Below, piece by piece: positions 1 through 6,595 of a stretch of DNA of 6,930 nt. Source of the stretch: CAYNEI01 sp964396185 (GTDB lineage Archaea; Thermoplasmatota; SW-10-69-26). Numbering within the stretch: the first letter of the stretch is position 1; every line of letters begins with the position of its first letter. A program made the translations under genes and the position numbers. The stretch is taken from positions 1 through 6,930 of the forward strand of contig CAYNEI010000089.1 of assembly GCA_964396185.1 (NCBI GenBank), written 5' to 3'. Below the pieces are notes generated by a model, which saw nothing but the letters and a program-made list of their open reading frames with translations, did not search any database and was not told the origin of the DNA.

Positions 1-2642
1 GCCGCGCTGTACAGATCGCTGCGGTGATCGACCGCACGCCCCCGAGCCTGCTCTGGACTCATGTACCGCACCGTTCCCACAGCGGTCCCCCCGCCCAGGC
101 CACCGATGGTGGTCTCGTAGTCCGGCAGATGGGCGATGCCGAAGTCGGCCAGCTTGAACCGGCCGTCGCCTGTGACCAGCACGTTGCTGGGCTTCACATC
201 GCGGTGGACCACACCGGCATCGTGCACGGCGGCAAGGGCTGACAGGAGATCGTCGGCCACCGCCTCGAAGGCTTGCTCGCCAGCTTCGTCCAGGCTGCCG
301 CCGCCCACGTGCTCCATGACGAGGAAGACGCGGTCGCCCACCTGCTCGATATCGTGGAGCGTGACCACGTTCTCGTGGTTGACCGCGCCGAAGGCCTGGG
401 CTTCGCGCACGAGGGTCTCTGGGCCGCCGGTCTCAGGGGCCGTTCGCAGGGCCTTGATGACCACCGTGCGGGAGATGTGGGTGTCCTCGCACAGGTAAGC
501 CGCCCCGCCCCCACCGACACCGATGCGCTCGATCACGTCGTAGCGGCCCAGGAAGCGTTCGCCGGGCACCAACGCCACGGCCACGCCGGCCCGCTGGGCG
601 CCCAAGGTCTCGAGCAATCGGGCGTGTTCCTTCTCGGAGATGCCCAGCAGCGCCCGTTGGGAGGCGAGGCGCTCGGTGGCCTCCTCGGGCGAACGTCCAT
701 CATCCAGCTCGCGCACCAGGGCCTGTTCGTAGGCGGCCAGGCGGTCAGCTTCGGCTGCCTCGTGCCGGCGGCGCGCGGCCACGCCGACGATCGTTCCGCC
801 GATGGCGAGCAGGATGCCGAGCACGCCGAAGGTCATGTCCTGGTTCTCACGCGCGAAGGCGGTCTCGATGAAGCCAGCCTGCTCGGGCGGGGTGGCTCCG
901 ATGTCGAAGGTGATGACCTCGGTGGATCTCTGGCCGGCCGGGTTGCGGATCTGGAAGAGGGCATCCTGTTCCCCGGCGCTGTCGTAGGCATGCTCGAAGA
1001 CCGGATCATCTTGCCAGTCGTCGATGGTTCCGTTGCCCCAGTCGGCGCGGAACTCGAGCCCTGGGTCGAGGGCGCCGGGCTGGGTGGTTGAGAGGTCGAC
1101 CCGCACGGTCTCGCCAGGTCCGGGCAACCGGTTGCTGACGTCGAGGATGGGTTGGATGGAGGCCTCGGTCCGTCCGAACACGGTCAGGTTCCCATCCCAG
1201 ACGGCGGCCGCCAGCACGCCGTCCCCCACCCCGATGAGGATCCGGTGGTCGACGGGAACGGGGTACTCCCCGGCCGGGACGAAGCCGCCGGCCGTATCCC
1301 TCGAGAACGGATCCCTCGCCAGCCTCTGCTCCACGGCCAGGGCCCCCGTCTCCCGGTCGTAGCCCCAGAGCTTCTGGAACCAGTTCGCGAGGTAAAAGAC
1401 GTCTCGTGTCATCAGGAGCCCGCCAGCGTCCTCGGGGTGCCCCCCTGAGCTCGTCTCCCATAGGATCTCGCCCCTAGCTGTCGCGTCCAGGGCGTACTGG
1501 TGGTCGCGTTCCATCGTGTACAGCGTGGTTCCCCAGAGCCCGAGGACGTGGCCTGCCCATCTCATGAAGGGGGCCTGCGGGTTGTCCACTGCTTGATCGC
1601 TGCTCTCGAGGTCCCGCGTCCAGAGCGAGTTGCCGGAGACCGGGTCGCGCGCGTCCAGGATCTGGCCGCGGATGTAGAGGGCTTCGGGTGTCCCGACGAG
1701 GCCGGAGGCCGGCATGTGGACCAGGACCTCAGGCGACTCTTGGCTTTGTCCGTCGAACATGTCTTGGGCAGCAGACCAGAGGAACTCTCCCGTCCCGCGG
1801 TCCAGGACGGCCACCCCGTTGACCGTTGGTGGCGTGTAGTCCGTCCGGCTCGTCATCGCGAAGGAGACGGCGAGCACGGAGCCAGCCACGGCCAAACGGC
1901 TGGCCTCAACACCCGGCCAGACCGTGTAGCCCCGTTGCTGGAACTCATCCAAAGCGTCGTCCTGGTTCATCCAGATCCACCGTTGCTCCCCTGCAGAGCT
2001 AAGTGCGACGACGAACGTCCGCTGAGCGCCCGAGGCGAAGGAGCTGGCACCGTCGCCGCTGAACTGGGTGCAAGCCGCGTAGATCTGCGCCCCGTCCACG
2101 GCCAGCGGCGCGCATACGGTCGAGTCCGCGGCTCCGGTATCCATCTCCGGGAAGCTCCAGGTCCAGAGGGGTTGGCCCCCGTCCACCGGGTAGGCCGCGA
2201 TCCCCGTCTGCGTGGCGACGAAGAACCGCTCGCCGTCGCTGGCCCACGATGTGGGTGGCGTATCGAACGTGGCTACCTCGTCGACCTCGGTGGTATCGAG
2301 ATCCACCCGGTGGATGCCCAGGGCGCCGAGTTCCGCTGGCGGGGCCGGCTGGGAGAACAGGGTGACCGGTCGCGCCATCGGTCCCGGGGTCCCGGTGAGC
2401 ACGTAGACGGCACCGTCCATGATCAGTGGGGGTGCTGCGAAGGCGCGCAGACCCGGCAGTTGGGCGGTGAAGGCTTCGTCTATGGTCTGCCGGTGGATGT
2501 GGTCCACCGGGCCCGGATCGGAGCTGGCGCCGGTCCGGCTGGCATCCACCTGGTGCTGGAGATAGGGGGCGGCCGACGCGGCCGGCACCGCGAGCAACAG
2601 CAGGACCAGGAGAGACCCTGCCCAACGCCTGGCCTCCACCAT
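1..2642 (-). CDS. Receptor-type Ser/Thr protein kinase with extracellular PQQ propeller and PKD-like domain (partial, C-terminus missing)
   Basis: Open reading frame from ATG at 2642 running off the left edge (880 codons seen). Residues 1-24 form a signal peptide with a cleavable ASA site. Residues about 80-450 carry PQQ/quinoprotein-like blades with the D-x-x-x-G-x-x-x-W pattern (W160, W289, W341, W395, and a degenerate one near 428). Residues about 500-580 are PKD-like (WGNG at 535-538). A membrane helix spans about 603-622, followed by RRR. A helical linker (about 624-695) precedes a Hanks-type kinase from Y701: glycine loop G708-x-G710-x-x-G713, K730, probable helix-C E747, HRDVKPSN with D815, DFG 833-835, GT at 856-857, SPE 862-864, D876. 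All catalytic residues visible are intact, so an active RD kinase is expected; kinase subdomains after IX lie outside the window. The ectodomain has only two cysteines (C177, C191), a possible disulfide. GTG codons at 2648 and 2651 are alternative starts. Ligand and substrates are unknown. Confidence 0.93.
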   Translation of the reverse strand, partial: MVEARRWAGSLLVLLLLAVPAASAAPYLQHQVDASRTGASSDPGPVDHIHRQTIDEAFTAQLPGLRAFAAPPLIMDGAVYVLTGTPGPMARPVTLFSQPAPPAELGALGIHRVDLDTTEVDEVATFDTPPTSWASDGERFFVATQTGIAAYPVDGGQPLWTWSFPEMDTGAADSTVCAPLAVDGAQIYAACTQFSGDGASSFASGAQRTFVVALSSAGEQRWIWMNQDDALDEFQQRGYTVWPGVEASRLAVAGSVLAVSFAMTSRTDYTPPTVNGVAVLDRGTGEFLWSAAQDMFDGQSQESPEVLVHMPASGLVGTPEALYIRGQILDARDPVSGNSLWTRDLESSDQAVDNPQAPFMRWAGHVLGLWGTTLYTMERDHQYALDATARGEILWETSSGGHPEDAGGLLMTRDVFYLANWFQKLWGYDRETGALAVEQRLARDPFSRDTAGGFVPAGEYPVPVDHRILIGVGDGVLAAAVWDGNLTVFGRTEASIQPILDVSNRLPGPGETVRVDLSTTQPGALDPGLEFRADWGNGTIDDWQDDPVFEHAYDSAGEQDALFQIRNPAGQRSTEVITFDIGATPPEQAGFIETAFARENQDMTFGVLGILLAIGGTIVGVAARRRHEAAEADRLAAYEQALVRELDDGRSPEEATERLASQRALLGISEKEHARLLETLGAQRAGVAVALVPGERFLGRYDVIERIGVGGGGAAYLCEDTHISRTVVIKALRTAPETGGPETLVREAQAFGAVNHENVVTLHDIEQVGDRVFLVMEHVGGGSLDEAGEQAFEAVADDLLSALAAVHDAGVVHRDVKPSNVLVTGDGRFKLADFGIAHLPDYETTIGGLGGGTAVGTVRYMSPEQARGRAVDHRSDLYSA

Positions 2643-2650
2643 CGGCACCA

Positions 2651-4552
2651 CTACTCCTGGGAGGCTAAATACGTTCGGCCCTGGCTGCCGGCGTGCAGAC
2701 CCGCGTCGCCCCAGGACGCGGTCTCTGGGTCGGTGTCGACCAGGGCCTCGCGCACCTCCTGGTCGAGCGCGAAGAACGCATCCTCCACCGGTCGCTCGGG
2801 CATGGCCACCTCGCCTCGGAGAACCGTCTTGGCGTGCTCGAGGGTGTCTGGCGTGACGGCGCCGTAGCCGATGAGGTAGTACTGGGGGACGCCATCCGGG
2901 ACCCATCGCCACTCGATGGGCGTGGTGGTGATCTGGCAGACGGCATCTGGCTCCGTAGGCTCGCAGTACGGGCCGCCATGCTCGCCCCGGCCGGGTCTCG
3001 GGTCGGCCGTCGTGAACAGGACGCGCTTGAGCTCCTCGATCGTGAGGTCGCCATCGGCCAGCGGTCCCTCCAGAACGGTACCAGGCGCGCCCTTGGCCAG
3101 CACACCTTCCCGCGCGCCACCGACGTGGTCCCCGAGGATCTCACGCGCAGCCTGGAGGATGGCGCCGGCGGCGCCCGCCGCGTACGGCGCCGTCAGGCTC
3201 TCCCCGCATCCGAAGAAATCATCGCTCTTCGAGTCGAGGCGGGGCACATGGGCGCATGCGTCGGCAACGATGGCCGGTAGGGGGTTGGTCCATGCGGTGA
3301 CGCGGCCGTCGTTGTGGCCGCCCACCGTGATCGCGTTGGGTAACCCCTCGTGGTGGCATGGGTAGTACGGCACGCCGGCACCGAAGGTGTTCCCCAGGCC
3401 GTTGCCGCCGGTGACGAACGTCGGCTTGGCTGCGAACAGCTCGTCGTCTTCGGCTCGGTCGCCGATGCGCCCCTCACGGACCGGGTAGTAGCAGTACTCC
3501 AGCACCGAGATGTCGATCCACGGTTGCTCGGCCATCCACTCCAGGCCTGTCTGGTAGCCCTGGACCTCGACGAGCTTGCACTCCTCACACAGGCTGTAGG
3601 CTTCACCCACGGCGCGGGCGGCCATGCCGCTGCCATGGCCGTCGCAGTCGAGCACCGGCTGGCAGAAGCTCTGCTCGTAGGAGCGCGGTCCGTCCGGGGC
3701 GTAGGCGCCGATGATCTTGGTGCCGGGGATCCAGTAGAGCTGGCCGTGCTCGAGCGATGCCCAGAGCTCGGCGTCGGCGCCGACGGCGTCGGCGTAGCTG
3801 GCTGCGTCCAGGCTCAGGCTCAGGGCGACGGCGTCTTCCGGGTAGCCGTCGATGTACGTGGAGGGGTGCAGATACGCCTCTGGGGCATCGTCTCGGTAGG
3901 CGCGGTGGTAGGGGTTGATGCCCGTGTCACCGAACCCGATGACCGTGTGCGCGCGCCCCGCAGCCTCGTCCACGCCGGAGCCATCCCCATCCATCGGCCG
4001 CGTGGGTATCGTGTCGCCGTCACCCAGGGTGAGCCGGAGGGTGAGCTCGAAGGGTGTTGGCGCTTCCGCAAGGTACGTCTGCACCTCGACCGAGGACCGG
4101 GCGCCGGGTTCGGCAGCCGGGTGGAAGCTCGCACAGGAGACGCGCTTGGGGCCGCCGGGGCCGAAGTAGGGGATGCCTTGGCAGAGCTTGGCCCCATCGG
4201 CGTCGTGGACCGCGATCCGCATGGCGCGCGAGTCCCCATCCGACCACGTCAGGTTCCCTTCGACTGCGAACGGCAGATCCGCGGGCACGTCGAAGGCGGC
4301 CACCGTGGTCACGGGCACGGGTTGGAACCCGGGGTCGGCTGACCCCGTCCACCGCCACGTCACGCTCGTCTCGTTGTAGGAGACCACCTCGGCGCCGTCC
4401 ATCTCGAGGCCCTGGGGCAGGCGCCGCTCGTCCGACCAGCCGGTCGCACCCGTCAGAGCCGCGCCATCGGTCCCATCCTCGAGCCCGAGACATCCTACCA
4501 GCGAGGGACCGAGCAGGAGGAGGGTGGCCAAGGTTAGCCCGGACCGCCTCAT
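2651..4552 (-). CDS. Lipoprotein subtilisin-like (S8) serine protease, paralogue A
   Basis: A 633-residue exported protease. The N-terminus is a lipoprotein signal peptide with lipobox L-V-G-C (C21), so it should be anchored to the outer face of the membrane. Residues about 48-180 form a conserved beta-rich N-terminal region shared with the neighbouring paralogue. The S8 catalytic triad is present: D209 in GFGDTG, H306 in GHGS, S452 in GESLTAP, with the oxyanion Asn N384 in GGNG. The usual motifs are GHGT and GTSMAAP, so both nucleophile-side and His-side motifs are slightly divergent. A roughly 180-residue C-terminal extension holds the QYYLIGYGAV block. Twelve cysteines besides C21 match those of the paralogue one for one. 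The start overlaps the upstream gene's stop as ATGA, with GGTGG 4 nt upstream, indicating translational coupling. I see no TATA-like box at the expected distance. Substrate is unknown; peptidase activity is likely but unproven. Confidence 0.95.
   Translation of the reverse strand: MRRSGLTLATLLLLGPSLVGCLGLEDGTDGAALTGATGWSDERRLPQGLEMDGAEVVSYNETSVTWRWTGSADPGFQPVPVTTVAAFDVPADLPFAVEGNLTWSDGDSRAMRIAVHDADGAKLCQGIPYFGPGGPKRVSCASFHPAAEPGARSSVEVQTYLAEAPTPFELTLRLTLGDGDTIPTRPMDGDGSGVDEAAGRAHTVIGFGDTGINPYHRAYRDDAPEAYLHPSTYIDGYPEDAVALSLSLDAASYADAVGADAELWASLEHGQLYWIPGTKIIGAYAPDGPRSYEQSFCQPVLDCDGHGSGMAARAVGEAYSLCEECKLVEVQGYQTGLEWMAEQPWIDISVLEYCYYPVREGRIGDRAEDDELFAAKPTFVTGGNGLGNTFGAGVPYYPCHHEGLPNAITVGGHNDGRVTAWTNPLPAIVADACAHVPRLDSKSDDFFGCGESLTAPYAAGAAGAILQAAREILGDHVGGAREGVLAKGAPGTVLEGPLADGDLTIEELKRVLFTTADPRPGRGEHGGPYCEPTEPDAVCQITTTPIEWRWVPDGVPQYYLIGYGAVTPDTLEHAKTVLRGEVAMPERPVEDAFFALDQEVREALVDTDPETASWGDAGLHAGSQGRTYLASQE
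2654..2658 (-). promoter_or_regulatory. Ribosome-binding site of the kinase gene
   Basis: AGGAG on the minus strand overlaps the end of protease A and lies 11 nt before ATG 2642 and 5 nt before an in-frame GTG at 2648. It supports translation from the operon transcript but leaves the exact start slightly open. Confidence 0.5.
2666..2671 (-). promoter_or_regulatory. Possible internal TATA box for the kinase gene
   Basis: TATTTA on the minus strand, inside the last codons of protease A (TYL), is centred about 26-27 bp before the kinase ATG at 2642 and is preceded by CGAACG, which loosely resembles a BRE. It matches the spacing of the other two TATA-like elements, so the kinase may have its own promoter besides operon read-through. 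The codons for T-Y-L could produce this by chance. Confidence 0.4.
2755..2785. repeat. 31-nt sequence identical to 4581-4611 (paralogue A copy)
   Basis: An exact direct repeat near the 3' ends of the two protease genes, encoding the conserved EDAFFALDQE block. Confidence 0.8.
3708..3739. repeat. 32-nt sequence identical to 5543-5574 (paralogue A copy)
   Basis: An exact direct repeat shared by the two protease genes, encoding the conserved LYWIPGTKIIG block. It is a remnant of the tandem duplication or of later gene conversion. Confidence 0.8.
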
Positions 4553-4561
4553 GGGTCCACC
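4549..4561 (-). promoter_or_regulatory. ATGA start/stop overlap with GGTGG site between the two proteases
   Basis: The stop TGA of protease B (4549-4551) and the start ATG of protease A (4550-4552) overlap as ATGA. GGTGG at 4557-4561 sits 4 nt before the ATG. Overlaps of this kind usually mean one transcript and coupled translation. Confidence 0.7.
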
Positions 4562-6438
4562 GCCACGAGCGCCTGCCGTGCCTCCTGGTCGAGCGCGAAG
4601 AACGCATCCTCAACGGGCCGCTCTGGCACGGGCTGCTCGCCGTGCAGCACGCGGAGTCCGTGTTCCAGGGACTCCGGCGTGATCGCGCCGTACCCCATGA
4701 AGTAGTACTGGGGGACGACCTCTGGGATCGAGGTCCACTCGATCGGCGTCGTCTGGGTGAGCAGGCACTCCACGTCCGTGGTCACCGGCTCACAGATGGG
4801 CCCGTCGTGCTCGCTGGCAGCGGGTCTGGGATCGGCCGTTGCGAAGAGCACCTGCTTGAGCTCGGCGCTCGTGAGGTCACCGTCAGCCAGCGGGCCGTCG
4901 GTGACGAGGCCGGCCTCACCGCGCGCGAGCACGCCGTCGCTCACACCACCACCCCCGTCCCCCAGCAGCTGGCGCGCCTCAAGCACGAGCCGGCCGGCCG
5001 CGCCAGCAGCGTACGGTGCGGCGAAGCTCGTCCCGCAGCCGAAGTGGTAGGCATCCTTGGCCTGGTGGTGGGCTACATCCATGCAGAGGTCGGCTGCGAT
5101 GTGCGGCAGGGAGTTGGACCAGGCCACAAGCCGGCCGTCGTTGTGGCCCCCCACCGAGATGGCGTTCGGGAGGCCCTGGTGGTGGCAGCTCGTCGGCGGC
5201 ATCCCGAGAACACTGCTGCTCTCCACGCCGTTGCCGGCGGGGAGGAAGGTGGGCTTGCGTTCGAGCAGGGCATCGTCCTGGGCCCGGTCGCCGATGCGGC
5301 CCTCGCGCACCGGGTAGAAGCAGAACTCGATGACCGAGAGGTCGATCCAGGGCTGCTCGGCCATCCACTCCAGCCCGCTCTGGAACCCCTGGGCGGCGAC
5401 CATCTTGCACTCGGTGCACAGGGAGCGGTCCTCGGCCAGGGCCCGGCTGGCCACCTCGGTGCCATGCCCGAAGCAGTCGAGCATGGGCTCGCAGAGGAAC
5501 CGGGACCATGTCTCCAGCTCGGCGATATCCGGGATGATCGCACCGATGATCTTGGTGCCGGGGATCCAGTAGAGTGTCTCGGGCTCGATGCTCTCCCAGA
5601 TCTCGGCATCCGCGCCGAGGCCATCGGCATAGGTGGGTGCGTCCAGCGTCAGCTCCAGGGCCTTCGCATCTGAGGGGTAGCCGTCGATGTACGTGGATGG
5701 ATGCTGGTAGGCCTCGGGGCTCTCATCGCGGAAGGCTGCATGGTATGGGTTGATGCCGGTATCGGCGAATCCGATGACCGCGTGGGCATCGTTCACGGAC
5801 TGGCTTGGATCGTTCAGGTCAGCTGATCTTGCTTCGACGGGGCCCGTGGCCGGGTCGCCGAGGGTCAGGCGTAGCACGAGCTCGAACTCGATCTCCTGTT
5901 CGGCGAGGTAGGTGTCCACCACCACCGTGGAGCGCGCCGCGTTCTTGGTGTCAGGGTGGACGGCTGCGCAGTACGCGTGTTGACGCACGAACGGGTTGGG
6001 CGGCACATCCCCGCACAGTCGCTCCCCGACCGGGTCGAGGATCTGAAGACCGAGGCCGCGCGTCTCGCTGGCCGGCCAGGTTAGGGTGCCCTCGACGGCA
6101 AAGGGGGTCCCGGGGGGCACGTCGAAGGCCGTCCGGGCGGCTTCCATAGGCCCAGTCTGGGGGTTCCAGGTGCCCGGGGTCGCCGTGCCGGTCCATCGCC
6201 ACACAACGATGGTCTCGCTGTACGAGACCACCTGGGCGCCATCCATCTCGAGCCCGGTCGGCAACGTGGGCTCTTCGCCCCCGCCGTCGGTGCCGCTCTC
6301 GTCGGCCTCGTCGCTGCCCTCATCCGCCAGCGCGGTCCCCTGCGGCCGGGTGTCCGGCTCGATACAGCCACCGAGCACGGGCGTGGCCATGAGCAGTCCG
6401 AGCAGCAGTATCCACCGCGTCGACCGTGGGTTCCGCAT
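4549..6438 (-). CDS. Lipoprotein subtilisin-like (S8) serine protease, paralogue B
   Basis: A 629-residue exported protease and first gene of the minus-strand operon. A basic N-terminus, hydrophobic stretch and lipobox V-L-G-G-C (C25) mark a lipoprotein. An acidic, glycine-rich tether (about 39-58) follows, then a beta-rich N-terminal domain (about 62-195). The S8 triad is canonical: D226 in GFADTG, H325 in GHGTEVA, S471 in GTSFAAP, with N403 in AGNG as oxyanion residue. The C-terminal extension (about 490-629) parallels paralogue A. Extended blocks such as IGF-x-DTGINPYH, HPSTYIDGYP and LYWIPGTKIIG are shared with A, so the pair arose by tandem duplication. Its motifs are closer to the S8 consensus than those of A. 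The ATG lies about 26 bp from a TATA-like box; the GAGG immediately before it is only 1 nt away, too close for a normal ribosome-binding site, which favours a leaderless transcript. Physiological substrate unknown. Confidence 0.95.
   Translation of the reverse strand: MRNPRSTRWILLLGLLMATPVLGGCIEPDTRPQGTALADEGSDEADESGTDGGGEEPTLPTGLEMDGAQVVSYSETIVVWRWTGTATPGTWNPQTGPMEAARTAFDVPPGTPFAVEGTLTWPASETRGLGLQILDPVGERLCGDVPPNPFVRQHAYCAAVHPDTKNAARSTVVVDTYLAEQEIEFELVLRLTLGDPATGPVEARSADLNDPSQSVNDAHAVIGFADTGINPYHAAFRDESPEAYQHPSTYIDGYPSDAKALELTLDAPTYADGLGADAEIWESIEPETLYWIPGTKIIGAIIPDIAELETWSRFLCEPMLDCFGHGTEVASRALAEDRSLCTECKMVAAQGFQSGLEWMAEQPWIDLSVIEFCFYPVREGRIGDRAQDDALLERKPTFLPAGNGVESSSVLGMPPTSCHHQGLPNAISVGGHNDGRLVAWSNSLPHIAADLCMDVAHHQAKDAYHFGCGTSFAAPYAAGAAGRLVLEARQLLGDGGGGVSDGVLARGEAGLVTDGPLADGDLTSAELKQVLFATADPRPAASEHDGPICEPVTTDVECLLTQTTPIEWTSIPEVVPQYYFMGYGAITPESLEHGLRVLHGEQPVPERPVEDAFFALDQEARQALVAVDP
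4581..4611. repeat. 31-nt sequence identical to 2755-2785 (paralogue B copy)
   Basis: The partner copy near the end of protease B. The tandem arrangement makes recombination between the two genes possible. Confidence 0.8.
5543..5574. repeat. 32-nt sequence identical to 3708-3739 (paralogue B copy)
   Basis: The partner copy inside protease B; see the paralogue A copy. The flanking bases differ on both sides. Confidence 0.8.
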
Positions 6439-6460
6439 GCCTCTTGTCTAGGCCTGGGGG

Positions 6461-6466
6461 GTATTA
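6461..6466 (-). promoter_or_regulatory. TATA-like promoter element for the protease-protease-kinase operon
   Basis: On the minus strand this reads TAATAC, AT-rich within C-rich flanks, centred about 26 bp upstream of the ATG at 6438. That is the archaeal TATA-to-start distance, implying a leaderless or near-leaderless transcript. A bacterial -10 reading is possible, but no TTGACA-like -35 lies 17 bp further upstream. Confidence 0.55.
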
Positions 6467-6467
6467 G

Positions 6468-6495
6468 GGGACGTCAGCCGGGCGGCTGACGTCCC
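6468..6495. promoter_or_regulatory. Perfect 13-bp inverted repeat, probable operator
   Basis: The left arm GGGACGTCAGCCG (6468-6480) and its exact reverse complement (6483-6495) are separated by 2 bp (GG). The left arm directly abuts the TATA-like box of the minus-strand operon at 6461-6466, where TFB/BRE contacts would lie. A dimeric winged-helix protein such as the one encoded divergently would bind such a site. That this regulator binds it is inference; the symmetry is directly visible. Confidence 0.75.
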
Positions 6496-6566
6496 TCATC
6501 CTCCACGCGCCCGATGACCATCCATGCCCCACCCGCAACCGCCAGCCCGCGACGCCCACGCAACGG

Positions 6567-6572
6567 CTAAAC
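6567..6572 (+). promoter_or_regulatory. TATA-like promoter element for the winged-helix gene
   Basis: CTAAAC, the only AT-rich hexamer just upstream in a very GC-rich stretch, is centred about 26-27 bp before ATG 6596. The geometry matches the element before protease B and supports ATG 6596 over the upstream ATG 6524. Confidence 0.45.
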
Positions 6573-6595
6573 CCAGCCGACCCGCTCGTCCCCGC

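Larger units (their letters stand above)
6439..6595. other. Divergent intergenic region between protease B and the winged-helix gene
   Basis: 157 bp with no supported gene. It holds two outward-facing TATA-like boxes and one strong palindrome. The stretch 6496-6565 is C-rich and shows nothing else that I can name. Confidence 0.8.

Noticed and set aside
273..1091. A 272-codon open frame on the plus strand
   Set aside because: It is antisense to the kinase and linker, where HRD, DFG and glycine-loop motifs show the minus-strand reading to be real.
1999..2625. A 208-codon minus-strand frame inside the kinase gene
   Set aside because: It is an out-of-frame shadow of the propeller coding sequence, Arg/Pro-rich, with no PQQ-like pattern.
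1500..2867. A 455-codon open frame on the plus strand
   Set aside because: It lies antisense to the kinase ectodomain and the end of protease A, has no recognisable domain or signal, and open antisense frames are expected in GC-rich coding DNA.
3350..4342. A 330-codon open frame on the plus strand
   Set aside because: It is antisense to protease A and has no motif support.
4054..5673. A 539-codon open frame on the plus strand
   Set aside because: It is antisense to both proteases, whose catalytic triads and lipoboxes are clear. Its translation is Arg/Pro/Gly-rich without motifs.
6468..6495. The palindrome as an intrinsic terminator hairpin
   Set aside because: It lies between divergent 5' ends, has no T-run after it, and its loop would be only 2 nt.
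6524..6595. Upstream in-frame ATG 6524 as the regulator's start
   Set aside because: It would add 24 mostly Pro/Arg/Ala residues and would place the TATA-like box inside the coding region; ATG 6596 has the better promoter spacing.
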